A DNA stretch of 64,000 nucleotides from Myxococcus xanthus (GCF_900106535.1 NZ_FNOH01000002.1:186001-250000); one strand, 5' to 3'; shown: positions 51,207-59,999, counted from the first letter of the stretch. The notes: a model not told the origin generated them from the letters alone. Made by a program: numbers and translations.

Positions 51207-52001
51207 TCAATGCAGCGGCGGTGACGTGTGCCCGGAAGCGCGCGCACGGCGCGCCAGCCAGTCATGGAGGAAGGCCTGGACCGCGGGGTGTTGAGATTGG
51301 CGGAAGGCCTCGGGCGGGGCGTGTTCGATGATGCGTCCTTCATGGAGCAGCGCCAGGTTGTCACCCACCTGGAAGGCGGAGGCCACGTCCGGGGTGATGA
51401 CGAGCGCCGAGGCATGGAGCCGGTGCTTGCCGGTGAGGATGACGTCCACCACGGACTGGGTCCTCAGCGGGTCCAACCCCGCGGTAGGGTCGTCATAGAG
51501 AAGGATTTTCGGTTCCAGCACCACGGCGCGAGCAAAGGCGGCGCGCTTGAGCATGCCGCCCGACAGCTCGCCCGGGCGCTGCTTCGCCGCGTCCTCCAGG
51601 CCCACCAGCGCCAGCACGCGCTGCACGCGCTCACGCACCTCGCTCTCCACCAGATGGAGTCGCTCGCGCAGCGGGAAGGCGACGTTGTCCTCGACGGTGA
51701 TTGAGTCGAAGAGCGCGCCGCCCTGGAAGAGGATGCCCATCTTGCGGCGCACGCGCTCGAGCCCCGCGGCATCCAGCCAGGCCAGGTCCTCGCCGTCCAC
51801 GCGCACCGTGCCGCGGTCCGGACGCAGCAGGCCGTCCAGGTGCTTCATCAGCACCGTCTTCCCGGAGCCCGACACGCCCAGCAGCACGCACGTGGTGCCC
51901 GTGGGCACCACCAGGTCCACGCCCCGCAACACGTGCTGGGCGCCGAAGGACTTGTGGACGTTCACCAACTCGATGGCATTGCGCTGCGCCGGCTCGGCCA
52001 T
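51207..52001 (-). CDS. Mla-type ABC ATPase with altered Walker B and switch residues
   Basis: A 264-residue ABC ATPase most like MlaF/Mkl of the Mla/Mce lipid transport systems. Walker A is Gly-Val-Ser-Gly-Ser-Gly-Lys-Thr (42-49). The Q-loop has Gln93, and the signature is Leu-Ser-Gly-Gly-Met (146-150), as in MlaF. Walker B reads Leu-Leu-Tyr-Asp-Asp, so the catalytic Glu is replaced by Asp171. The switch motif is Ile-Thr-Pro-Asp, so the His is replaced by Pro204. Both changes would lower ATP hydrolysis, so it may bind ATP but turn it over poorly. No MlaE permease or MlaD gene is beside it. The start is the ATG complementary to 51999-52001. The neighbours are the PRMT-like and methionine methyltransferase-like genes. 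Confidence 0.85.
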   Translation of the reverse strand: MAEPAQRNAIELVNVHKSFGAQHVLRGVDLVVPTGTTCVLLGVSGSGKTVLMKHLDGLLRPDRGTVRVDGEDLAWLDAAGLERVRRKMGILFQGGALFDSITVEDNVAFPLRERLHLVESEVRERVQRVLALVGLEDAAKQRPGELSGGMLKRAAFARAVVLEPKILLYDDPTAGLDPLRTQSVVDVILTGKHRLHASALVITPDVASAFQVGDNLALLHEGRIIEHAPPEAFRQSQHPAVQAFLHDWLARRARASGHTSPPLH

Positions 52002-52134
52002 CCCACGCCCCCCCAGGTACCGGCGCCGCTGCCCGGAGGCGGAATTGTGACGGCCGCCCCCATCTGCTCGCGACCCGCCTTTCAGTCGGAGGCAAGCGAT
52101 GTGCCCCGGACAGTGTCCGTGCGGGGCCCGCGCT

Positions 52135-55100
52135 TCAGGACTCGGACGGCCCGCCGCGCAGCTTCGCGCCGAAGCGCAAGAGCTGCTCACGCGCCCGGAG
52201 CAGCGCGTCCCGTGGAATCGAGAACACGGCCCGCACCCGCTCTGGATCCCCACACCACGAGCCTCCATTCAGGACGACGTGCGTGTGCTCGTACACCACG
52301 CGAGGAAGGTTCTCCGGCGTGAGCCGCACCCCGTCGACCTCCTGCCCCAGCCATGTCGTCATCCGAGGCGACAAGAAGAGTCCGCCCGCGTCCCCCGCGT
52401 CCGAGCGCCCATCCCCTGGCAGCGCCCCGGCCAGCAGCTCGCGCTTCTCCGCCAGTTCCCGCCGCATCTTCACCAGGTAGGACCGCAGGGTGCGGTGCCG
52501 TGCGGAGTACAGCAATTGGCCATCCGGACTGCGGGCATATGCCGCATACAGGTACGCCGCAGCGCGCGCCGTCATCAGGTGGAGCACCCCAGGGCCGCTG
52601 TCACGCACCGCCGCGGCCAGCGCCCGGTCCTTCGTCGCGAGCCATCCCACGCGGAGCCCACCGGCCGCGAACTCCTTGGACAGTCCTCCCAGCAGCACCG
52701 TGCGGGCGCCGATGCCGGGCACCGCGCCTTCCAGCGTCACGGGGCTGGGAACCGTCTCCGCAGTGGGGCTGGTGAGGTTCACCAGTCCGAAGATTTCGTC
52801 CGAGACCAGCAGACAGCGCTGCTCCACCACATAGGTGGCCAGGGCCACCAGCTCCTCGCGGGCCAGGTAGACACCGGAGGGGTTCGACGGCTGCGACACG
52901 ACGATGGCATCCGGCACGCCACCGCCCTGCCCTCGCCGGGCCAACAGCCCCGACAGTGGCCCCTGCTCCACGTCACACCCCGCGGAGACGAAGGTGGGCG
53001 GCAACACGCCGTAGCACGGCGTCGACACATAGACGCGCGGCGTGCGTCCCAGCCGCTGGCGCAGCGCCACGCCCAGGTGGTGGATGAGCGGCCACACGCC
53101 CGGCGCCACCGCCAGCTCGTCCGGCGCGTAGCGCACCGCGCGCGACTCCAGCAGGAAGGCCGACACCGCCTCGGCCAGCCCTGTCTGCGGTGCGGGCTCG
53201 CGCGGCGCGACACCGGCGGCGATGAGGCCCTCCACCAAGGGAGGCGGAAGCGGCCCTTCGTTCTCTCCGTAATCCAGACGCACCAGCTCCGCGTCGTCCT
53301 CGCGGAACACCTTGGGCGCGAATGCGGGGAAGGTCATCAGCCGCGCCATCCGTCGCGAGCGGGGCAGCGTCACCACCGGAGGCCTGCGCGGCGCGGGCGC
53401 TTCCGGCTCCGCGAAGGAAATGCGGAACGACAGCAAGTCAGCGAAGGTGCGCTCGTAGAACGCTTGCGCCAGGGTGCTGATGCGCGAGTAGGTGACCTCC
53501 GCCGCGGCTTCCAAATCTCCCCGCAGCGGCTGCGGCACCGGCATGAGCAGCGTCAGCTCCAGGTCCGGCCACACCGCGTTCTTGATGAGGCCATAGAGCA
53601 CCACCAGGTTGGGGGCATGGGCCTCACGGGCCAGGAACTCGAAGAGCGTGTGCGGCTCCACACCGCCGGTGATGTTGAAGAAGGCGCTTTCATCCAGCAC
53701 CACCCAGATGCCCCGGCGCGCCGCCTCCGCGACGATGTCGCGCAGCACGGACAGGTTGGTGCGCTCCCCCTTCTCCACCGTGAGCAGCACCATCTTCACG
53801 TCGAACGCGGACAACAGCCGGCGAATCTCCGCGAGCGACGTGTGTGTCACCGTGGCGCGCACCCCCGCCTTCTCCAGCGCACGGGCGTAGAGCGGATGGA
53901 GGTTGCGCGACACCAGCACCTCGTCACCCGCGTCGCAGGTGGCCATCAGCAGCGAGTACACCGCCTGCTCGCGCTCGGGCGCGACGAAGACCTCCTCTTC
54001 CGCCAGCCGCAGCCCGAAGTACCGGTCCAGGTAGCGCACCACCTGCCGGCGGAAGGACGCGTCACCCGCTTCGTGCGCGTAGGGCATCAGCGGGCCCCGC
54101 GCCAGCCGCGCCGCCAGGTCGGCGACGAAGCCCAACTGCTCCGCCGACGCGGCGCCCAGGTCCAGCTCCTCCTGCAACGCAGAAGCGCCCAGCGCGCGCA
54201 GAGCGGCCCGCAGCGCCAGCGTCTCGCGAGGCAGCGCCAGCCGCGCCTCCCACACCGCCACCTCGTGCCACACCGGATTCCCGGCCTGGAGCCAGCCCAG
54301 CGCGGTGGCCGCCCGCAGCGGCTCCGGGCTGCGCGCTTCCATGAAGAACTCGAACTCGCGGCCGGTTCGCTGCTCCAGCGCCACCAAAGGACGGATGTCC
54401 GTGTCCGCCGCCTGCATCACCCGGCGGGCCACCCGCACGTGCGTGTCGAAGCCGCGGCGGGTGAACATCCGCTCGATGATGACGCGCCCTGGCCTGCCCG
54501 CGAGGTTGAGCAGCAGCCGTCCGGTGGGCGACAGCCGCTCCGGCGCTTCGTCCAGCAATCGCGCGATGAGCCCGAGCCCGAAGTGGTCCTCGTAGACGTT
54601 CTGCAGCGTGCAGTAGTTGGACAAGTCGTAGAGCGCCTGCTCGTCGGCCTGGGACAGCTCGGATGGCAAATCCTCCTCGCCCCGGAGGACCTGCGGAATA
54701 CAGCCCACCACGAAGTCCCATGGGGCATCCGAAGGAATCCCGCGCAACAGGTCGCTCTCCCCGAAGGACAGACGCGACGCCAGCGCCTCGTCTCCGTTGA
54801 GCCACGCGTTGCAGCGCGCAACCACGGGCGAATGCGGATTGAGGTCCGCGCCATGCACGTGCGCCAGCCGGGTGAACTTTGCCAGCGCGATGCAAATCCA
54901 TCCCGAGCCCGCGCCGACTTCCACCAGCCGCTTTCCCGCGTACTCATCCAGCGGGACGCTCAGCAGTCCCTCCAGGAAGGTGTAGGCCCACGCCTCCGGA
55001 GCGAAGATGGATGGCAGCAGGAACAACTCCAACCGCTCCTGCGAAGCGCCCACCGTCACCGTCACCGTCACCAGCCGCAGTGGCGCGGATTCGGGTTGGT

Positions 55101-55230
55101 GGCGAGACAGCTCCGCCAGCTCTCGGAGCTCGGCCAGCGCGCGCGGGCGCCTGTCCGCATGGGACAGGTCCTCGGACAGTGCGCGCAGCAGGTGAAACGC
55201 CTCACGGGGTGTGGAGGGGTAGGTCGGCAT
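52135..55230 (-). CDS. Plant-type methionine S-methyltransferase-like fusion
   Basis: A 1031-residue protein with an N-terminal SAM-dependent methyltransferase domain and a C-terminal aminotransferase-like part. Motif I is Val-Glu-Val-Gly-Ala-Gly-Ser-Gly-Trp (103-111), and other blocks strongly recall plant methionine S-methyltransferase: Leu-Pro-Ser-Ile-Phe-Ala-Pro-Glu-Ala-Trp (72-81), Val-Gly-Cys-Ile-Pro-Gln-Val-Leu (175-182), Leu-Ser-Asn-Tyr-Cys (203-207) and His-Phe-Gly-Leu-Gly-Leu-Ile-Ala-Arg (216-224). Residues 380-640 are a degenerate aminotransferase-like segment. Residues 675-1025 are a second, better one with Asn783 (Asn-Pro-Ser-Gly), Asp811 and Lys852 (Leu-Ser-Lys) in PLP-binding positions. 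The expected product is S-methylmethionine. The order matches the plant enzyme of about 1090 residues, from memory. It is on the same strand as the ABC gene, with a 133-bp gap. Confidence 0.82.
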   Translation of the reverse strand: MPTYPSTPREAFHLLRALSEDLSHADRRPRALAELRELAELSRHQPESAPLRLVTVTVTVGASQERLELFLLPSIFAPEAWAYTFLEGLLSVPLDEYAGKRLVEVGAGSGWICIALAKFTRLAHVHGADLNPHSPVVARCNAWLNGDEALASRLSFGESDLLRGIPSDAPWDFVVGCIPQVLRGEEDLPSELSQADEQALYDLSNYCTLQNVYEDHFGLGLIARLLDEAPERLSPTGRLLLNLAGRPGRVIIERMFTRRGFDTHVRVARRVMQAADTDIRPLVALEQRTGREFEFFMEARSPEPLRAATALGWLQAGNPVWHEVAVWEARLALPRETLALRAALRALGASALQEELDLGAASAEQLGFVADLAARLARGPLMPYAHEAGDASFRRQVVRYLDRYFGLRLAEEEVFVAPEREQAVYSLLMATCDAGDEVLVSRNLHPLYARALEKAGVRATVTHTSLAEIRRLLSAFDVKMVLLTVEKGERTNLSVLRDIVAEAARRGIWVVLDESAFFNITGGVEPHTLFEFLAREAHAPNLVVLYGLIKNAVWPDLELTLLMPVPQPLRGDLEAAAEVTYSRISTLAQAFYERTFADLLSFRISFAEPEAPAPRRPPVVTLPRSRRMARLMTFPAFAPKVFREDDAELVRLDYGENEGPLPPPLVEGLIAAGVAPREPAPQTGLAEAVSAFLLESRAVRYAPDELAVAPGVWPLIHHLGVALRQRLGRTPRVYVSTPCYGVLPPTFVSAGCDVEQGPLSGLLARRGQGGGVPDAIVVSQPSNPSGVYLAREELVALATYVVEQRCLLVSDEIFGLVNLTSPTAETVPSPVTLEGAVPGIGARTVLLGGLSKEFAAGGLRVGWLATKDRALAAAVRDSGPGVLHLMTARAAAYLYAAYARSPDGQLLYSARHRTLRSYLVKMRRELAEKRELLAGALPGDGRSDAGDAGGLFLSPRMTTWLGQEVDGVRLTPENLPRVVYEHTHVVLNGGSWCGDPERVRAVFSIPRDALLRAREQLLRFGAKLRGGPSES

Positions 55231-55423
55231 GGCGCGGGGACTGTCCCGAGCCCCCCGCCCCCTGTCAACGCTGGGATGGCGCCCGGATGAAACCCTTTGG
55301 CGCCGTGGGGTGAGTCAAGGAAATGCCGACTCGCCGTAATAAAGGGCAGCAGCAACGAGGCCCGCCGCCGCCGCGCCGGGTGGGCTCGGAAGCAGCACGC
55401 GCGGTACCGACGGAGCAGCATCC

Positions 55424-55885
55424 ATGTCGCTCATGCCTGTGGATGGACCCCGTAGTGGAGAGGGGGCAGTGATGGAGATGAACGTCTCGAGGCCGGTGCT
55501 TGCTGGGGGATTCTGGAAGAAGAAGCGCACGCAGCCGGTGAAGCGCGCCAAGGACGCGTCGCTGGTGCGTTGGGAGTCGCAGCCGTGGCGCCGCCAGTTA
55601 CGCGACGCGGCGGAATACGAGCACCCGGTGGCGCGTGCCGCGCTGGTGCAGGCGCTGCTGGCGGAAGGCCTGACGATGGACGCGGACGCGGCGCGCTTCG
55701 CGGGGACCAGCGAGGACCGCGACTGCATCAGCATCGCGCAGGTGCTGCGCTTCGCCGACTCGCTCGTGCTGCGCATGGCGCTGGCGTGCACGGATGACCA
55801 CGTGCTCCAACTGGTGCATCTGCGCCGCGACGCCGAGGACCTGGCGGAGCGGATGATTGAGTGGGCCAACGCCGGCCGCCTGTAG
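55424..55885 (+). CDS. Small helical protein of unknown function
   Basis: A 153-residue protein without a signal peptide or membrane segment. After a basic N-terminal part (Trp-Lys-Lys-Lys-Arg-Thr at about 31-36, probably disordered) it is predicted mainly helical, with Ala/Leu/Arg-rich stretches (Val-Ala-Arg-Ala-Ala-Leu-Val-Gln-Ala-Leu-Leu-Ala-Glu). No family is recognised. The ATG at 55424 has GGAG 8 nt upstream. An internal Met near residue 17 could also be the start. The gene lies between the divergent methyltransferase-like gene and a secreted protein gene, alone on its strand for 160 bp on each side. Confidence 0.65.
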   Translation: MSLMPVDGPRSGEGAVMEMNVSRPVLAGGFWKKKRTQPVKRAKDASLVRWESQPWRRQLRDAAEYEHPVARAALVQALLAEGLTMDADAARFAGTSEDRDCISIAQVLRFADSLVLRMALACTDDHVLQLVHLRRDAEDLAERMIEWANAGRL

Positions 55886-56053
55886 GCCGGATGCGGCACA
55901 GCAGGCACGGACATCGGCCCGGTATCGTGGCGTGACTCGCCGGAGGTCGCACGCTGGGGCGGCGTGCGGCGCGGCGCCTGGGCCACGGTGAGGGCCAGAG
56001 CCCCTGCGAGTCCCTCCTTGACAGCGTGGGAGCCCGGCTGCTCTCACGGAGAC

Positions 56054-57439
56054 ATGCTCTCCTCGCTCGTCCTGGCCGCCACCCTGGCAACGGCCCCCGC
56101 TCCCCGTGCCGCCGCTTCGGCGCAGACGCTCGTCCATGTGCCGAAGGTGGATGCGCTGACGGGTCTGGCTGCGTTCCTGGAGCGCGCGGGCCAGCACGCC
56201 GCGCTGCTGCGTCCCTCGGCGTGGCGGACGGAGCTGCACCCCTTCCTCGCCGTCGACCCCACGCGGCCCCAGTCCCTGTCCGAGCTCGGCCTGGATCCGG
56301 CCGGTCCAGCCACCGTGTCCATGCGCAAAGACGGGCGCGTGTCCTGCATGCGAGTGGCCGACGCCAAGGTGTTCCAGGCGAAGGCCGCCGAAGCCATCAC
56401 CGCCGCGGGCGGCGCCGAAGCGAAGCCCACCACGCGTGGAGGGGTGACGACGGTGCATGTCGACCGCGACATGGGCGGCAGCATGGGCTACGCGCTGAAG
56501 GGCAAGGAGGTCTGCGCCTTCGGCGCCATCGAGCGCGGCGGCGCGGACCTGCTCAAGGAGTCCGTCCGGCTGGTGGGCAAGGCGCCCGCGCGAGATGCCC
56601 GGCTGGGCAAGGTACCGGGCGTGGCATTCGTCGTGTCGGGCAACACGGTGGTGGGCCTGGACGGAACGGCCAACGCGCTGCAGGTGGATGGCGTGACGAC
56701 GAAGTTGCAGTTGCCAGTCTTCCAGGCGCGAGGCACCAGCCCTTACGCGGCGATGAATTCGGAGGGACTGCTCTCCTCGCGGGCGTCCATCTCTCCCATG
56801 GGGGTGTTCCAGACGGTGGACACGATGCGCTCCACGCTCCAGGTCCTGTGCCCCACGTGCCCGAAGGAGCAGATGGTGTCCATGGCGAAGGCCGTGACGA
56901 AGCAGCTCACTGGCCACATGTTGGTGAACATGGACCACGTCCAGGTGCGCGGCTCACTGCGCGCGATGTCGACGCGCTTCTTCGCGGTGCGCCAGGCCGT
57001 GGCCGCCGAGGTGACGAACGTCGAGGCGGTGAAGGCCGCGCTGGCCCCGCTGGGCAAGTTCCCGGACGTGCTGGTGCTGGAGGACGGCTGGAAGCTCCCG
57101 CTCAAGGGCGGCAACGTGTTCGTGCGCATCAAGGGCAAGCAGCTCGTCCTGGGCAACGACGAGTCGGTGACCCAGGCCACGCTGGCGGCGCTGACGGAGA
57201 CGGGCACGAAGACGGAGCACCCGGTGGACTTCGCGTTGGACCCCAAGCGGGTCGCGCGAGGCCTGGCGCAAATCTCCCTGACGGACATCCTGGCGGATGA
57301 GGTGCTTGCCGCCCTCTTCGCGGCCAGCTCGGAGCTGGGGCCGCTGCTGGCGCGCAGCGAGCGCATCACCGGGTGGATGGACGCCGCTCCTGGTGGCGCC
57401 CACCGTGTGTCCCTGACCTGGCCGCTGCCTCCGCAGTAG
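56054..57439 (+). CDS. Secreted protein of unknown function
   Basis: A 461-residue protein with a signal peptide (Leu-Val-Leu-Ala-Ala-Thr-Leu, cleavage probably after Ala-Ser-Ala near residue 23). The mature part looks like two similar alpha/beta units (about 25-205 and 225-440), each with hydrophobic strands and a Leu-rich helix, as in many DUF3352-type proteins, but I could not fix a family. It contains a pair Cys-Pro-Thr-Cys near residue 266. The ATG at 56054 has GGAG just upstream (56048-56051). It lies 96 bp before the rhomboid gene on the same strand. Confidence 0.72.
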   Translation: MLSSLVLAATLATAPAPRAAASAQTLVHVPKVDALTGLAAFLERAGQHAALLRPSAWRTELHPFLAVDPTRPQSLSELGLDPAGPATVSMRKDGRVSCMRVADAKVFQAKAAEAITAAGGAEAKPTTRGGVTTVHVDRDMGGSMGYALKGKEVCAFGAIERGGADLLKESVRLVGKAPARDARLGKVPGVAFVVSGNTVVGLDGTANALQVDGVTTKLQLPVFQARGTSPYAAMNSEGLLSSRASISPMGVFQTVDTMRSTLQVLCPTCPKEQMVSMAKAVTKQLTGHMLVNMDHVQVRGSLRAMSTRFFAVRQAVAAEVTNVEAVKAALAPLGKFPDVLVLEDGWKLPLKGGNVFVRIKGKQLVLGNDESVTQATLAALTETGTKTEHPVDFALDPKRVARGLAQISLTDILADEVLAALFAASSELGPLLARSERITGWMDAAPGGAHRVSLTWPLPPQ

Positions 57440-57535
57440 ACGCTCGAATCTGGAGCGGCGGGACGAGGTGGCGCGCCGTTGCGAGCCTCCGTCGTGATAT
57501 GTCAGGCCCTCAAAGCACGAGGGGGAAACCACGCC

Positions 57536-59506
57536 ATGATGCTGTTCCTGCCCCTGGGGGTGGACAACACCGAGCTGGAGCGGCTGCCTCGGGTGTCCAT
57601 CACCATCGCGGCCATCTGTATCGTGGCCTTCTTCATCTCCTGGGTCATTCCGTCCAATCCCCTGGGCGTGGGTGAGAACGAGCTGCGCTCCCTGCTGGAG
57701 CAGTCGCTCGAGCACCCGGACCTGGAGTTCCCTCCCGCGTGTGCGGAGCGGCTGCTGTCCGATTCGGGCCGGAGGCTGGTGCGCAACATGCACCAACGCG
57801 TCGCGGAATCCGACGGAGCGGAGAGCGTGACGAACCGGCAGCAGGGACTGAATGAGCGCTGCGAGGAGCTCATCGCCCAGCACGACTCGAGCCTGCTCTC
57901 GCGCTTCTCCCTGGTGCCCGCGCGGGGACTCGCCCAGCCCGGCTGGCTCACGTACATGTTCCTCCACTTGGGGTGGATGCACCTGCTGGGGAACCTGCTG
58001 TTCTTCTACGTGACCAGCCTGCTGCTCGAGGATGCCTGGGGCCGGCCACTCTTCGCGGGTTTCTATGTCGTGGGCGGGCTCGTGGCCGGCGTGGCCCACT
58101 ATGCCATCGACCCCTCATCGGAGTCGGTGATGGTGGGCGCCTCCGGCGCCGTGGCCGCGTGCATGGGCGCCTTCTGTCTGCGCTTCGCCCAGCGACGGGT
58201 CCGCATCGGCTACTTCGTCTGGCTGCTGAAAATCTTCCGCGGCACCTTCCCCGTTCCCGGCTGGGTCTGGGGCGGCCTGTGGTTCGGCAACGAGGTGCTG
58301 AACTACTACCTCCTGGGCAACAACACGGGCGTCGCGGTGATGGCCCACATCGGCGGTTTCGTCTTCGGCTTCGCGGGCGCGTCGCTGCTGCGCGTCACGC
58401 AGTTGGAGGAACGGGTGGTGGCGCCCGCACTCGCCGCGAAGCAGGGCGGCTGGGTAGCCGACCCGCGGCTGGCGGAGGCCCAGGAGGCACTCGACAAGGG
58501 AGACCGCACGGCCGCACGCGCGGGCTTCCAGCGCTTGCTGAAGACCCAGCCGGACCACACCGACGCGTTGCTGTCGCTGGGCCGCATGGACCTGGAGGAC
58601 GGCAAGACGCAGGCCGGCACGGCGCGGGTGGAGCGGGCGCTCCATACGCTCGCGGGCCGCGCCTCCACGGACGCACTGTGGTTCGCGATGGAGCCATTGG
58701 TCTCGCTGCTGCCCATCGACGCGCTGCGGCCCGCCTCCGCGTGGAAGCTGGCACAGGCGCTGGACACGGAAGACGCGCCGCCGGCTTCGTTGGAGACGAC
58801 GGAAGCCCTGTACAGCGTGGCGGGCGGGGGCGCGGGCATCATCGCGGTGCGCGCGCTCATCCGCGCCACGGAGCTGCGAATGGCGCACTACAAGGACCTC
58901 GAGCGGGCAGCAGACTACCTCGCGCGCGCCAAGCCGCTGCTGACGGGAGAAGCCGCGTCTGCGGGTGACCGGGTCCGGGAGCTGGACGCCGAAATCACGC
59001 GGGTGCTGGAAGAGAACGCATGGAAGAAACGGGACGCTGCGCCAACGCCCACCGTGGACGCACCACCCGCGCCGCCGCGCGTTTTTCCCTGCCGCATCGT
59101 GGGCATGACGGCCATGGCCCTCACCGTGGAGGCAGCCAATGGCCAGCGCCGGACGATGGCCATGACGGAGGTGCTGGCGATTGCCGTGGGCATGCTGCCC
59201 GTCGCCGGGCCGCCGGGGACGTCGCCGCGACAAACCGTGCTCACCGACCTGGTGCTCTCCTGGGGGAGCGCCAACGAGGGACCGCGGGTGCTGCGGGTGA
59301 ACGTCGCGGGGCTCGCGCTGAACCACTTCTATCCGGGTGTGGCGCCGCGTGAGGCCTATGCGCGATTCCTGGCGGACATGCTGGAGCGCACCAACGCCAA
59401 CGCGCTTCCGGACGCCTCCTCCCTGAAGCAAGGGCAGTACCCGCGCTTCAACAGCGAGGCGGAACTGAGCCAGCACTACTACGGCGGGAGCGCGGCAGCG
59501 GCCTGA
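57536..59506 (+). CDS. Rhomboid intramembrane serine protease with TPR-like tail
   Basis: A 656-residue protein. The N-terminal half carries the rhomboid core: a first helix (about 20-40), a long loop (40-130), His-Leu-Gly-Trp-Met-His-Leu-Leu-Gly-Asn (about 142-151), the catalytic Ser in Gly-Ala-Ser-Gly-Ala (Ser203), and the catalytic His in Met-Ala-His-Ile-Gly-Gly-Phe (His271). The catalytic dyad is complete. The C-terminal about 350 residues are soluble. They begin with TPR-like repeats (Gly-Asp-Arg-Thr-Ala-Ala-Arg-Ala-Gly-Phe-Gln) and end with a small beta-rich region. The tail probably lies in the cytoplasm and could bring substrates to the protease. The ATG at 57536 is preceded by GGGGGA. 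Confidence 0.9.
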   Translation: MMLFLPLGVDNTELERLPRVSITIAAICIVAFFISWVIPSNPLGVGENELRSLLEQSLEHPDLEFPPACAERLLSDSGRRLVRNMHQRVAESDGAESVTNRQQGLNERCEELIAQHDSSLLSRFSLVPARGLAQPGWLTYMFLHLGWMHLLGNLLFFYVTSLLLEDAWGRPLFAGFYVVGGLVAGVAHYAIDPSSESVMVGASGAVAACMGAFCLRFAQRRVRIGYFVWLLKIFRGTFPVPGWVWGGLWFGNEVLNYYLLGNNTGVAVMAHIGGFVFGFAGASLLRVTQLEERVVAPALAAKQGGWVADPRLAEAQEALDKGDRTAARAGFQRLLKTQPDHTDALLSLGRMDLEDGKTQAGTARVERALHTLAGRASTDALWFAMEPLVSLLPIDALRPASAWKLAQALDTEDAPPASLETTEALYSVAGGGAGIIAVRALIRATELRMAHYKDLERAADYLARAKPLLTGEAASAGDRVRELDAEITRVLEENAWKKRDAAPTPTVDAPPAPPRVFPCRIVGMTAMALTVEAANGQRRTMAMTEVLAIAVGMLPVAGPPGTSPRQTVLTDLVLSWGSANEGPRVLRVNVAGLALNHFYPGVAPREAYARFLADMLERTNANALPDASSLKQGQYPRFNSEAELSQHYYGGSAAAA

Positions 59507-59543
59507 GCGCGGCGAAGGGGCCCCACCCACGACGCCTTGTTGA

Positions 59544-59559
59544 CTGGCTTCGAAGCCAG
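59544..59559. terminator. Palindromic hairpin after the rhomboid gene
   Basis: The 16-base perfect palindrome CTGGCTTCGAAGCCAG can fold into a 6-bp stem with a UUCG-like loop, 37 bp after the rhomboid stop and between convergent genes. It lacks a T-run. Confidence 0.45.
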
Positions 59560-59602
59560 GCATGGCGCCCGTGAAGAATCAGCTCCTTCAGCGCGACTGA
59601 GA

Positions 59603-59623
59603 GCCTGTCCGAATGTGACAGGC
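59603..59623 (-). terminator. Hairpin after the DUSAM gene
   Basis: A perfect 7-bp stem GCCTGTC/GACAGGC (59603-59609 and 59617-59623) lies 3 bp after the minus-strand stop, well placed to end that transcript. Confidence 0.5.
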
Positions 59624-59626
59624 AAC

Positions 59627-59995
59627 TCACTCCATGTCTTCCAGGGCCAACTCGGCCTGCTCGCGATAGAGGGGCACCTGCTCCACCGCGAGCACGTCTT
59701 CCAGTAGCGCGCGCGCGCCAGCGGCGTCGCCCGCGTCCCGAAGCCGGCGGGCCCCCGTCAGCGCGCGCATGAGACGTTGCGAGCCATCACGAATGCGGCG
59801 GCGAGTCTCGTGAAGAAGCGCCGTCGCCGTGGCAACACCCGCGACGGCGGCATGTGCATCCTCTTCGGGAATGCCCACCTCTCGTGCCGAGCGGAGGAGC
59901 AAGGCGCGCACCTCGGCCGTCAGCGACAGCGCCTCACCGGCCTCCACGCGACGCGCCAGTTCACGCACCGGGTCCCAATCAATCGACTCGGCCAT
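59627..59995 (-). CDS. DUSAM-domain protein
   Basis: A 122-residue soluble helical protein matching the DUSAM family (a Myxococcaceae paralogous family of unknown function). It starts Met-Ala-Glu-Ser-Ile-Asp-Trp-Asp-Pro-Val-Arg-Glu-Leu-Ala-Arg-Arg-Val-Glu, continues with a block containing Leu-Thr-Ala-Glu-Val-Arg-Ala-Leu-Leu-Leu, and ends with a TPR-like helix (Ala-Gly-Ala-Arg-Ala-Leu-Leu-Glu-Asp-Val-Leu-Ala-Val-Glu). This family is one of the better clues to the host lineage. Its ATG follows the stop of the upstream lipoprotein gene by 4 nt, and GGAGGCGAG inside the end of that gene is a good ribosome binding site. The role is unknown. Confidence 0.82.
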   Translation of the reverse strand: MAESIDWDPVRELARRVEAGEALSLTAEVRALLLRSAREVGIPEEDAHAAVAGVATATALLHETRRRIRDGSQRLMRALTGARRLRDAGDAAGARALLEDVLAVEQVPLYREQAELALEDME

Positions 59996-59999
59996 GGAC

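Noticed and set aside
52099..55290. A 1063-codon plus-strand frame opposite the MMT-like gene
   Set aside because: It is longer than the real gene but is Arg/Gln/His-rich without any domain; the minus-strand frame has methyltransferase and aminotransferase motifs.
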